DNA of 64,000 nt from Planctomycetes bacterium syqfu. GTDB taxonomy: Bacteria; Planctomycetota; Phycisphaerae; Phycisphaerales; Phycisphaeraceae. Position 1 is the stretch's first letter, and the number at the start of each line of letters is the position of its first letter. The DNA lies in contig CP087563.1 in NCBI GenBank assembly GCA_020974905.1, positions 1,116,001 through 1,180,000 of the forward strand, read 5' to 3'. Below are positions 1-9,900 of this stretch, piece by piece. The notes below the pieces were generated by a model. The model saw only the letters and a program-made list of their open reading frames with translations, made no database searches and was not told where the DNA came from. A program made the position numbers and the translations under genes.

Positions 1-3000
1 GGTGGTGCTCGTAATGACGCCAATGCCGTGATCAATCGCGATTTGGACGACCATGTTCTTGATCTTTCCAACAACTGGTGGGATACGACGGACATCAACC
101 AAATCGTCGACCTAACCTATAACCTGACAAGCCAAGGCAGTGAAAACTATGCCGGCCTCGTCGACACCAGCCCGTTCCTCGAATCCGGTACCGACACCGA
201 TCTGATTACCCCCGGCTTCCAAGGTGATTTTTCTGCTCTGACCGCTCATGTGGACAGTGCCCAGACCACCGGCAATATCAATGAAGCCTTAAGCAACGTC
301 GAAGCAGGCGGCATCGTCCATGTCCTCGATGGTACCTACACCGAAGATGTCACCGTCGACAACGGCGTGACTGTCGCTGGCTCCTTCGATCTCGATGGCA
401 CCCTGTCTCTGACTGGCAGTGCTCAACTGCTGCCTGGCAACAGCCCCGGTATCGTCAGCACCGGTGACTTTTCGGCTGACAGCTCAAGCATCATCGGCAT
501 CGAACTCGACGGGGCAGATGCAGGTACCGGTTATGACCAGATTCAGGTCACAGGCACCGTCGATATCACCGATGCCACACTCGATCTGTCACTGAACTAC
601 TTGCCCAGTGGTGAGGAATTTGTGATTATCGATAATGATGGCAGTGATGCCGTTATCGGAGCATTTGACGGCTATGCCGAAGGCAGCACCTTCGTATTGA
701 CTGACTCTGTTTCCGGTGAAGAGGTCGAATTCACCATCACCTACACCGGCGGTGATGGCAATGATGTGGTCCTCACAACCAACGAACCACCGACAGCCAA
801 CAATGTTGCCATCAACGCTACCGAAGATGGCCCCGCAGTACTCGGCAACTTCGATGGTGCTGATCCCAATGCCAACGATTCTCTCACTTACCAACTCGTC
901 GACCTGCCAACCAACGGCACGGTCATCAACAACAACGACGGTACCTTCAGCTATACCGCAGGTGATTTGCCCAATCTCAATAACGGTGAAACCAAACAAG
1001 TCACCTTCACCTACAAGGCGGTTGACAATCATGGCGAAGAAAGCAGCTTGGCAACCGTGACAGTCACCGTCTCTGGCGTCAATGAAATCCCCGACGGTCC
1101 CGTTGCTTATCTCAACGGCTCAGTCGATAATGCTTTCACCACTTCGGATAGCGATGTCGACATTGATGTTATTGCCAATGACACCGGGGAAAATCTGCAT
1201 GTCACCCGCGTCGACCTCACAAGTGATCTCGGTGCGACCGTTTCAATCAATCCTGACGGGACCATTCACTATGAACCGGGCAGTGTGTTTGACAGCTACG
1301 CCCCAGGCCAGGAGATTCTCGACTACTTCCGTTACGATCTGCAGGATCCCTATGGCAATGGCGATACCACCCGTGTGAACGTTTGGGTCACCGTCGTGGA
1401 TGCCGTCAACGATGCACCTGTTGCTGAAAATGTCGCAGGTAATGCAGTCGAAGACGGTCCTGCTGTTACGCTGGCTTTCAATGCAGACGACCAGGATAGC
1501 GATGACACACCTTCCTCGTTGACCTACAGCATTGTTTCATCACCATCGTTTGGAAGTGTGATCAACAACGGCGATGGGACATTCAGCTACACCTCCGGTG
1601 ATTTGCCTGAACTGGACTTCGGTGAAAACCAACAGGTCACCTTCACGTACAAGGCCACGGACTCGCATGGCCTGGACTCCAATGTTGCAACAGTTACCAT
1701 CACCATTGCAGGACAGAATGAAGACTCACCTGAGAATGATGCGCCCATTGCCATGAATGTCGCAGGTAATGTCTCAGAGGATGGCCCTGCAGTCACGTTG
1801 GCATTTGATGCCGATGATACGGATGCGGATGACGACCCGACGACATTGACCTACACCATTCTCAGCACGCCAGCCAACGGCATTCTGATTAACAATGGTG
1901 ATGGGACATTCAGTTTTGATCCGGATGGAGACTTTGAAGCCTTGACGCTGGGACAGACGCAGGATGTCGTCTTCACCTACAAGGCAACGGATTCACATGG
2001 TGCAGATTCGAACACCTCAACCGTCACCATCACTGTCAACGGTGCCAACGAAGCCGCCCCGCAAGACAATCAAGGCCCCAGCGGTTCGGTCGATGCGTTC
2101 TATATCCAGGCAGATGTCGTTGCCAACCTTGATGTGGTTGCCAACGATACCGATCCCAACAATGATGTCCTTCATGTCCAATCGCTTGAAACCTTGACCT
2201 CCGAAGCGGGCGTTCCCCTTTCAATCAATCCTGACGGGACCGTTCGCTACAATCCCAATGGCTTCTTTGACCATCTTGCCCCGGGTGAAACATATCGTGA
2301 CACCTTCCGGTACACAGTCGCTGATCCATACGGCTTGCCGGATACAACACGTGTGTTTGTGTATGTCGTGGGTGTGGACAGCTCAATACCCAATGCCGCG
2401 CCTGTGGCAAACAATATCAACACAAGTACATCAGAGGACTTGAGTCTGTCACTGTTTTTCGATGCAACGGATGCTGATGATGCGCTGGCATCTCTGACAT
2501 TCAACATCCTCTCTTCACCTGCAGCCGGCAGTGTCATCAACAACGGCGATGGGACATTCACTTTCAACCCTGGTGCTGACTTCCAGTCATTAAATGATGG
2601 CCAAACGGATCAGGTCTCTTTTACCTATGAAGTTGTTGACCCACATGGGGCGACAAGCAATACTGCAACGGTAACCATCACCATCAACGGCGCAAACGAA
2701 AGCACCGGTGAAAACAATGCACCAATTGCTCAAAATGTCGCGGGAACGGCTCAAGAAGATGGGGCTCCCGTCAATTACAACTTCAATGCCAATGATATTG
2801 ACAGCGATGATGATCCTACCACATTGACCTACACGATTCTGTCCTCGCCTTCGGAAGGCAGTGTCATCAACAACGGTAACGGCAGCTTCACCTTCAACCC
2901 CGGTCCCGATTTCCAGGACCTGGGTATTGGCCAGACACGTGAGGTGAGTTTCACCTACAAGACCACCGATTCACATGGTGTGGACTCGAACGTTGCAACG

Positions 3001-3624
3001 GTCAGCATTACCGTCTCAGGTACGAATGATGGCACCACCGCTGTGCCAAACCTGACACAAACCACTGTTGACCAGCCCATTGACATTGACGTATTGAGCA
3101 ATGACTTTGATAAAGACGGCGACACCGTTTCAGTTGCAGTTGTGGATCCGGTCAGTGAATTGGGTATCAGCCTGACCATCAATGCTGACGGCACAATTCA
3201 CTACGATCCGTCAATCGTCCTGGCATCATTGCCCGAGGGGACCACGGTTCGTGACTCATTCCGATACAACGTGACAGACCCCTACGGCCTTCAGGACCGA
3301 ACACGTGTCTTTATTGATGTCACAGCCAACAGTGTCAGCATCGCTTCGTTCTCTACAGGATCCAGCTCATTGCAAAGTACGGCCCCAACGTCACTGGCCT
3401 ACTCGGCTGGTGGTCTGGAAAATCTGATCCTCAACAACGGTTCAACCGGCAGTGGGGTCAATCAGGCAGCACTTGCATGGGCCAGTCAACAGGCCAGTCT
3501 CAAACCTGCTGCACCAGCCATGCGGCTTGGCAGCAACATCTGCTTATCGCAAAGCGGTGACGACAACGATTCGGACAACAATCTCAAACTGATTCTCGTC
3601 AGTGAAGATGTCGAGACCGAATAA
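1..3624 (+). CDS. Cadherin-like / tandem-95 repeat surface protein, 5' truncated
   Basis: The reading frame is open from base 1, so the N-terminus lies outside the window; the GTG at position 28 is not a real start. About the first 250 visible residues look like the end of a beta-helix or autotransporter-like passenger region (GGIVHVLDGTYTEDVTVDN and similar). After that, two repeat types alternate. Type A (about 100 residues, signature GSVINNGDGTFS then FTYKATDSHG) occurs five times, starting near residues 253, 463, 571, 791 and 898. Type B (about 110 residues, signature SINPDGT then DPYG) occurs three times, near residues 357, 686 and 1007. The last roughly 90 residues are non-repetitive and show no sorting domain that I recognise. 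Asp-rich loops fit calcium-stabilised beta-sandwich folds. By family this is an extracellular adhesin or cell-surface protein; the ligand is unknown. A strong terminator follows. Confidence 0.85.
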   Translation, partial: GGARNDANAVINRDLDDHVLDLSNNWWDTTDINQIVDLTYNLTSQGSENYAGLVDTSPFLESGTDTDLITPGFQGDFSALTAHVDSAQTTGNINEALSNVEAGGIVHVLDGTYTEDVTVDNGVTVAGSFDLDGTLSLTGSAQLLPGNSPGIVSTGDFSADSSSIIGIELDGADAGTGYDQIQVTGTVDITDATLDLSLNYLPSGEEFVIIDNDGSDAVIGAFDGYAEGSTFVLTDSVSGEEVEFTITYTGGDGNDVVLTTNEPPTANNVAINATEDGPAVLGNFDGADPNANDSLTYQLVDLPTNGTVINNNDGTFSYTAGDLPNLNNGETKQVTFTYKAVDNHGEESSLATVTVTVSGVNEIPDGPVAYLNGSVDNAFTTSDSDVDIDVIANDTGENLHVTRVDLTSDLGATVSINPDGTIHYEPGSVFDSYAPGQEILDYFRYDLQDPYGNGDTTRVNVWVTVVDAVNDAPVAENVAGNAVEDGPAVTLAFNADDQDSDDTPSSLTYSIVSSPSFGSVINNGDGTFSYTSGDLPELDFGENQQVTFTYKATDSHGLDSNVATVTITIAGQNEDSPENDAPIAMNVAGNVSEDGPAVTLAFDADDTDADDDPTTLTYTILSTPANGILINNGDGTFSFDPDGDFEALTLGQTQDVVFTYKATDSHGADSNTSTVTITVNGANEAAPQDNQGPSGSVDAFYIQADVVANLDVVANDTDPNNDVLHVQSLETLTSEAGVPLSINPDGTVRYNPNGFFDHLAPGETYRDTFRYTVADPYGLPDTTRVFVYVVGVDSSIPNAAPVANNINTSTSEDLSLSLFFDATDADDALASLTFNILSSPAAGSVINNGDGTFTFNPGADFQSLNDGQTDQVSFTYEVVDPHGATSNTATVTITINGANESTGENNAPIAQNVAGTAQEDGAPVNYNFNANDIDSDDDPTTLTYTILSSPSEGSVINNGNGSFTFNPGPDFQDLGIGQTREVSFTYKTTDSHGVDSNVATVSITVSGTNDGTTAVPNLTQTTVDQPIDIDVLSNDFDKDGDTVSVAVVDPVSELGISLTINADGTIHYDPSIVLASLPEGTTVRDSFRYNVTDPYGLQDRTRVFIDVTANSVSIASFSTGSSSLQSTAPTSLAYSAGGLENLILNNGSTGSGVNQAALAWASQQASLKPAAPAMRLGSNICLSQSGDDNDSDNNLKLILVSEDVETE

Positions 3625-3651
3625 AACGTCAATCTGACAACCACAACCAAC

Positions 3652-3684
3652 AAGGACACCGGCGGCAAAACCGGTGTCCTTTTT
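3652..3684 (+). terminator. Intrinsic terminator of the repeat-protein gene
   Basis: A perfect 11-bp stem (arms 3652-3662 and 3671-3681, core GGACACCGG/CCGGTGTCC) encloses an 8-base loop and runs into a T-rich tract. It lies 28 bases after the stop codon. Confidence 0.9.
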
Positions 3685-3772
3685 CTTTGCCAATCAATTC
3701 GATGTGTTATTTCAATGACGTTCCGATTCATAGAGCGGTTCAAAAAATGAATCTCCATACGACATAAACTTC

Positions 3773-3857
3773 ATCATTCTCCCGCACAGGCCCGAATCCC
3801 GTGGCAATCTGTGTGTACTTGCAACTTCCACTGGACTCCCCCTGCACGAAGTGGACG
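3773..3857 (-). repeat. Degenerate copy of the 85-bp REPIN-like element
   Basis: In reverse orientation this segment aligns along its whole length with the elements at 14109-14193 and 26595-26679. It keeps the central CTGTGTG and TTGCAA stretches and both GC-rich end palindromes in decayed form. Together with the terminator it accounts for the gap between the adhesin gene and the AraC gene. Confidence 0.6.
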
Positions 3858-3946
3858 ACGATGTATTTGAACTGCTCTAGCCGTGTTGGTCCCGCAGCAT
3901 GGGTTGCAACAATTCATCACCAGTCTCGTTAAAATCCCAAACCGTC

Positions 3947-4723
3947 TCACGGTATTTTCCGATAAGTCACCGGGGTGATCCCAAAGCGTTCGACGAAGCG
4001 TTTACAGAAATGACTGCGATCAAAAAAACCTGTATTTTCAGCCACTTTTTCAATGGACGCCGTCGAGTCACGCCGCAAGTGTCCTGCCGCTTCATCCAGA
4101 CGCATCTCAACAAATAGTGATTGCGGACTCTTGCCAACCACCTGCGTAAACCGTCGGATCATCGCTGCTTCACTCAGATGAACGAGTACCGCCAATTCAC
4201 GATTGCTGATCAGACGATGTGTGTTCTCCTGCATGAAACATAACAATGTGGCGATCCGTTCATCACGTTGCAGACTCGTTTGTTCATCAAAGGGCACGGA
4301 CATCAGGGCATGGTTAATCAACTTCCCCATCGTGAATTGGCCATGCAAACTGGTGTCAGAATCCGTAATCACCTGCCAGACTTTTCGCATCTGAGGCAGG
4401 GCTTTGAGCAACACCACCGCCCCCCGATGTAAATCCAATGGCATACCCAGCGAGAAATGAACAAACCCATGCTCCAATGGCCTGAGTAATTTTCGCGTCA
4501 ATGGCACATTGGGCGGCGTCAGGATCATTTGCTGTTGATCCGGCTCAAAACACTGGCCTTCCGACTCCCAGATCGCCCCTTTGCGACTTGTCCAATACAG
4601 CCGCCAGAACGGTCTGATGGGATACGACATCGGCCACCTTTCATAGTGATCAAAACCGACATCCTCAATTCGGATACGTTCATAGAGTTGCTTCAGAATC
4701 ACTCTCATGCAAGGAATATACAT
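3947..4723 (-). CDS. AraC-family transcriptional regulator
   Basis: This 258-residue protein has the AraC/XylS layout. A variable N-terminal sensing domain (about residues 1-150) contains a cupin-like stretch (PPNVPLTRKLLRPLEHGFVHF). A C-terminal double helix-turn-helix (about 158-258) has the classic second-helix motif ENTGFFDRSHFCKRFVERFG followed by TPVTYRK. It is transcribed divergently from the sulfatase at 4805 across an 81-bp spacer, so control of that sulfatase gene is likely (inference). No good Shine-Dalgarno decides between ATG at 4723 and an in-frame ATG at 4708. The effector is unknown, perhaps a sulfated sugar. Confidence 0.88.
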   Translation of the reverse strand: MYIPCMRVILKQLYERIRIEDVGFDHYERWPMSYPIRPFWRLYWTSRKGAIWESEGQCFEPDQQQMILTPPNVPLTRKLLRPLEHGFVHFSLGMPLDLHRGAVVLLKALPQMRKVWQVITDSDTSLHGQFTMGKLINHALMSVPFDEQTSLQRDERIATLLCFMQENTHRLISNRELAVLVHLSEAAMIRRFTQVVGKSPQSLFVEMRLDEAAGHLRRDSTASIEKVAENTGFFDRSHFCKRFVERFGITPVTYRKIP

Positions 4724-4804
4724 AAATCAACCAATCCTATCCATAGTGTCCCATGAACCAATAAACGATAATTCGACTTTATCTCAAGACAGGAAAGATG
4801 CAGC

Positions 4805-6577
4805 ATGTCCCAGCGACCCAATATCGTTTTCATTCTCACCGATGACCAGGGGTATGGCGATCTATCCTGTCATGGCAACCCGGTCCTCAAAACGCCCAAC
4901 ATTGACAAGCTCTACCAGCAGTCGGTGCGTTTTACGGATTATCATGTCGGCCCGACTTGTGCCCCAACACGTAGTGGTCTTTATACAGGCCATTTTGCAA
5001 ACTCCACTGGTGTCTGGCATACCGTCGGTGGCCGGAGTTTACTGCGTGGGAATGAAACCACCATCGCGGATGTCTTAAAAAATCACGGCTACCGAACCAG
5101 CTTGTTCGGCAAATGGCACTTGGGCGACAACCACCCCTATCGCCCCCAGGACCGCGGTTTTGAAACCGTTGTCTGTCATGGTGGCGGCGGCATCTCACAA
5201 GTCCCCGACCACTGGGGCAATGATTACTTCGATGACACCTACATGGTCAATGGTGTACCTAAATCCTTCAAAGGCTACTGCACGGATGTCTTTTTCGATC
5301 TGGCTAACGGCTACATCCGTGAACACCAGGATGAACCCTTTGCCTGCTTTATCACCTGCAATGCACCCCATGATCCGTACAACGTTGAGAAGCAATATTC
5401 GGATCTCTACCGCGATCAGACCAATCTCGACCGTGCTAACTTCTATGGCATGATCACCAACATCGATGAAAACATCGGAAAGCTTGATGCGTTACTCGAC
5501 GAACTGAATCTCAAACAAAACACCATCGTCATCTTCATGACCGACAACGGTACCAGTTGTACAACCCCCGATATGCACACCTGCGGACTTCGAGGCACAA
5601 AAAACAGTCCCTATGACGGCGGACACCGCGTGCCCTTCTTCCTGCGTTGGCCCGATGGTTCATTCCAAACCGGTCGTGATATCGATCAACTCACATCACA
5701 TGTCGACTTCATGCCAACCTTGATGGACCTTTGCGGGATTGATCTTGATGCCTACCAACATCTGAATTTCCATGGAAAAAGTCTCAAGCCCCTGATCACA
5801 TCCCCCAATAATCCATGGCAGGAACGCATCATCGTCACCGACTCACAGCGTCTACCCAATCCTGTGAAATGGCGTCAAAGTGCAGTCATGTCACAACGAT
5901 GGCGACTGATCAATGGCAGCGAACTCTATGACATCAATCAAGACCGTAGCCAAACCAATGACATCGCTGCGCAACATCCCGATATCGTCAACCAACTCCG
6001 CGAAGCCTACGAGGATTGGTGGGAGATTGTCTCCAAACAGTTTGCTGAAGATATCCCCATCAGTATCGGCCATCCCGATGAGCCGGAAACACGATTAACT
6101 GCTCACGATTGGCGCGACCCGGCGAACCCATATAGTGATGATCCTTTCGTCAAGGAGGACAACAGCTATCTCGTCTACAACCAGGGGCATATCCGCCGAG
6201 GAGAGGGCAAGAACGGTTACTTCGAAATCCATGTTGAACGCGAAGGACGTTACCGTTTTGAACTCCGACGCTGGCCCCGTGAAGAGGACATTGCGTTAAC
6301 CGATGGCATTGCTGAAAGCACCAACGGATGGCGGGCTGATGTCATCCACCCGCGACATCATTTTAATTACAGCGGCGGTGTGGCGATCCTGTTTACGCAG
6401 GCTCAAATTGAAATTGATGGCCAGGTCCACAAGCAGACACTGAAAGAGAACTGCCAGTTCGCCGCCTTCGAGCTATCACTCCAAACGGGAGATACATACC
6501 TGACCACAACATTCACCACGGATGATGACATCACACGTGGTGCGTATTACGTGTATGTCCGTTATCTGGGTGCATAA
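4805..6577 (+). CDS. Type I sulfatase, Cys-type
   Basis: This 590-residue arylsulfatase-fold enzyme hydrolyses sulfate esters. Visible catalytic features are the metal ligands in TDDQ (D13, D14), the formylglycine consensus C52-A-P-T-R56, GKWH (K103, H105), an APHD histidine near 189 and TDNG (D247, N248). The Cys-type core must be converted to formylglycine by a maturase, and none is encoded in this window. The last roughly 100 residues after the sulfatase fold form a beta-rich extension. There is no clear signal peptide, so it is either cytoplasmic or exported by another route. A purine-rich AGGAAAG lies just before the ATG. The gene stands alone and is divergent from the AraC gene. The substrate cannot be named from the sequence. 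Confidence 0.93.
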   Translation: MSQRPNIVFILTDDQGYGDLSCHGNPVLKTPNIDKLYQQSVRFTDYHVGPTCAPTRSGLYTGHFANSTGVWHTVGGRSLLRGNETTIADVLKNHGYRTSLFGKWHLGDNHPYRPQDRGFETVVCHGGGGISQVPDHWGNDYFDDTYMVNGVPKSFKGYCTDVFFDLANGYIREHQDEPFACFITCNAPHDPYNVEKQYSDLYRDQTNLDRANFYGMITNIDENIGKLDALLDELNLKQNTIVIFMTDNGTSCTTPDMHTCGLRGTKNSPYDGGHRVPFFLRWPDGSFQTGRDIDQLTSHVDFMPTLMDLCGIDLDAYQHLNFHGKSLKPLITSPNNPWQERIIVTDSQRLPNPVKWRQSAVMSQRWRLINGSELYDINQDRSQTNDIAAQHPDIVNQLREAYEDWWEIVSKQFAEDIPISIGHPDEPETRLTAHDWRDPANPYSDDPFVKEDNSYLVYNQGHIRRGEGKNGYFEIHVEREGRYRFELRRWPREEDIALTDGIAESTNGWRADVIHPRHHFNYSGGVAILFTQAQIEIDGQVHKQTLKENCQFAAFELSLQTGDTYLTTTFTTDDDITRGAYYVYVRYLGA

Positions 6578-6614
6578 AAAACACACCATGCTCCATGAGA
6601 GAGTCACGGTGTGT
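6576..6614 (-). terminator. Hairpin with T-run on the minus strand
   Basis: ACACACC (6581-6587) pairs with GGTGTGT (6608-6614). Read on the minus strand the stem is followed by TTTTTT. It could end transcripts arriving from the large minus-strand glycosidase gene about 310 bp away. On the plus strand there is no T-run. Confidence 0.5.
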
Positions 6615-6683
6615 TGATAGCGGGCATGATGACCCATTGTTGATTGATACATTACGGATACATTATTCCTATATCATGAACTT

Positions 6684-6897
6684 TGTCTCTCCCGCGCAGG
6701 CGGGCGTCCAGTGGAACCTGCAAGTCTTTGCTGCATGCCACTCGTGGTTTATTGCAACTGTTATGAAGGGCATCATTCCAAGGAACCGAGCCAAGATGGC
6801 TCGGCTATTTGTACATAGCACGGCCATATTTGCCAGGTCTCAAACGCGACAATTCAACTGCAACGAATCACTAGATTCCCGCCTGCGCAGGAATGAC
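6684..6897 (+). repeat. REPIN-like element split by an inserted hairpin
   Basis: The left half of the 85-bp element (6684-6743, including CCCGCGCAGGCGGG) and its right half (6874-6897, GATTCCCGCCTGCGC) are separated by about 130 bp of unrelated sequence. That sequence contains the palindrome CCGAGCCAAGATGGCTCGG (6786-6804), a member of a second hairpin family. This fills most of the 348-bp gap between the sulfatase and glycosidase genes; I see no gene here. Confidence 0.6.
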
Positions 6898-6925
6898 TAC
6901 ATATCGAGATTGCTTCGAAAATGCG

Positions 6926-9900
6926 CTATGGTAGAAGAATCAGGTCGGCAACCCCATCGGTTTGTTTGGCGTGCACGTCAGCATACCAACTCAGGAATGA
7001 GACGCGCCCGTCACCATCGTCTTCATTCAATGCCAAAGCCATACCGAGGTTGGCCCCGACGGCGGGCTTGAACGGGCTGATCTGCCCCCATGGGATGGCG
7101 ATTTCGTAGCAAGTGAGTTTTGCAGCTTCATCACGTTTCACAGCCACCTTGATGTCCGGCACGGGACCGGTGGGGACGGCTGGATCAGCAGCGAGATGAC
7201 TCCACGCATAAGCTTTGCCCTCGATATTCTCACCCATGACAAGGTCATACTTACCACCCTGCTGCGATGAGCCACGTGCAGGGTCAACCATCAGCTGAAC
7301 GCCGTCCTGATTCCACAGGGCGCCACCCGTTTGGGGATGACTGTGGACATTGTCCCTGGCTTCGACTGCAAGGTAGAGGTTGTCATCATCCCACATGAAA
7401 CGAATCCTGGCTGACAAGTCATCAACACCTTCCCACTGACGTTCCTTCTTGAGCGTGTGATATTGCTCCTTGTGATTGGCCAACTGGACTTTGGCCTTGC
7501 CCCAATCCGCTTCGTCGAACCGAGCATCTATGGTGACGTGACTGTTGGTGCGGGGTACGCCACAGAACGCTGAGAGATAACGCTGGATTTGAATTTCACG
7601 ACCTTCAGCATCGCGGACACTGATTAACGCCCGGTCAATCTGCATGGGGTTAACATGCTTGACCGGGAGAATCAGTTCGTGTGTCTTGCGTGCTAAGATG
7701 GTGACATCCCCCGAAGTCTCGCCAATGAATTCGTTCATGGCAGGACCTGCCTTGGTTGCCCAACTGACGGTGCCTTGATGCATCATTAATGACGAATTGA
7801 TCAACGCACGCCACGTGATTTTCTGCGGTTCATAACCGTTGTTGGTGATCTGGACTTTCACAGCAGGCTTGTCATCAACCAGTGTCGGGCGGACCTGCAT
7901 GGCAATGCGGCCGACGATCGGGAGCACCTGGCGAATCTCACCACGCAAATGTCCCTGGCTGTCATGCTGCTGAACACTCAAGGGCATGTATCGGGCAGTT
8001 GAGTTGGCAGGGATACGCATCGCCAACGTGTCACCGGCTGCATCAACGGAACCGCCCCACTGCTTTGGCATCATGCTGATGACCTTGCTGCCTGGGATGG
8101 CGTTGGCAATTTTCAGGCTTGCCTGACCACCCATGACCAATGCGTTTGGCATCTGATCAATCGCAAGTTTGGCGTCAGGCAACTGCTTGGGCAGTGTTGT
8201 GATTTCAGACTTGTATTGCAGGAGAATCGGGTCCGGCGTGACACGTAACGTCAAACCTTCACCAGCTGCATTCATCTGACGAACAACGCCATCAACATAC
8301 GTCACCGTCACCTCATCCACATCACGCAACGGCACGTACACCGTCTGAGATTGCTTGTCCGTCCAAAGAATCTGAAGCTGGTTCTGTTCCTTGTCTGCAA
8401 AAAGATACGCTTCGACATCGTTGGCATATTTTTCTTCGGTGACGAATTTCTTGACGCAGATGCTGTTGATCATGTTGTAGTAAGCAATGGCATCAAGTCG
8501 CGGAGAGTACACACGGTAGCGGCAGTCAAAGACGTTGTGACTATCACCACTGCTGCCACTGGACTTGCCACTGGGGTCCGGATACAGCAAACCAAACCAC
8601 GAAATATTTTCACCACCACAGGCAAAGAAGATCGAGAACTTTTTGATCAGTGATGATGCCACATCCCGACGCGGCACGCCCTGTGAGTTGAGGCCAATCT
8701 CGGTTGACCAGATGGGCTTGCGGTGTCCGTACTGCTTGAAGAGTTCATCATAGCGTTCGAAGACTTTGCGGATGCGTTGATGCGATTCATAGACATGAAA
8801 GTCAACGACATCACAGTACTGATGCACACCGGCTTTGAAGTACGCTTCGCTTGCTCCCACGGACGTACCCACCATGGTGACATTGGGATTCAGACTCTTG
8901 GCGGTTTCGTACATCGCCTTGTATGCCCAGAGATTTTCCATGGCACGTTCGTAGTTGTTGGGCGGTTCATTGCCCATGGTGATGACGAGTTGATCATTGT
9001 TGATTTGATTAAAGATGTTGGTCAATCCCTGACGCATGGAAGTCTCATCGTAAGCCTGCCACTTGCCATGATGTTTTTCGATTCCACCCATCGGTGTTGC
9101 TGCCATGACAGCAACGTTGTGATCAAGAATCCGACGGACACCGGGCAGCGATGTTTTGTACGGAGGCTTTGCCTGCCAATTGGTCCAGGCACCGATGATC
9201 GGCAGACCAAGACGTGCAGACAGGTCAATGTACTCGTTGATGCGGTTGTCCCAGTTACGCGAGGAGAACGGGATATCCTTCCATGAATACTTGCGTGTCT
9301 GGGCTTCAGGGAGAATCGCAAAGGAGCGGTAGTCCTTGTAGGCTTGAGGCGCATCACGCAACGCGGTCAGTGAGAGTTCATAGTATTGGCCTTGAGTTGC
9401 ATTAAAGCTGGAAAGGTCGATCTTGCCAACATATTCAAAGAGTCCGCTTTTGTTGCGTCCGTCTTTTTGAAGTGTCAGCACGGAGGGCGCCGTCTGCTCA
9501 ATGCCCCAGTAGTCCACGACGTGCCAATCCAATTGACGATTGGTTTCGGACAAAGGACGTTTGGCCATGAGGGTGACATCGAAGGCCAGCTTGTCTTGAG
9601 GCATGAAAAGATTGCCAAGTGCGTCGGACTTGACGACGATGCGTTCGATGAGGTCTTCGGTGTTTTCAACGGGCTTAATGAAGGAGAAGGCCAATTGGTC
9701 CACGGTGTATGTGCCATGGGTTTTGACCATGTCGATGAGGAAACGCGCCTTGGCAGTTCCGTCGGGAAGTCGGATTTCTTTGAAAACGGATTGGAGTGAC
9801 GCTTCTTTGGTAGTGCAACGATTGAGTTCAAAACTTTGCAGCGGCTTACCGTTGATGTCCATACATTGCAGACGGGTGATGCCAGCAAAGGAATTGTCCG

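Noticed and set aside
6595-7071. Plus-strand frame of 158 codons after the first sulfatase
   Set aside because: It runs through REPIN-like repeats and into the antisense of the glycosidase; translation is repeat-derived.
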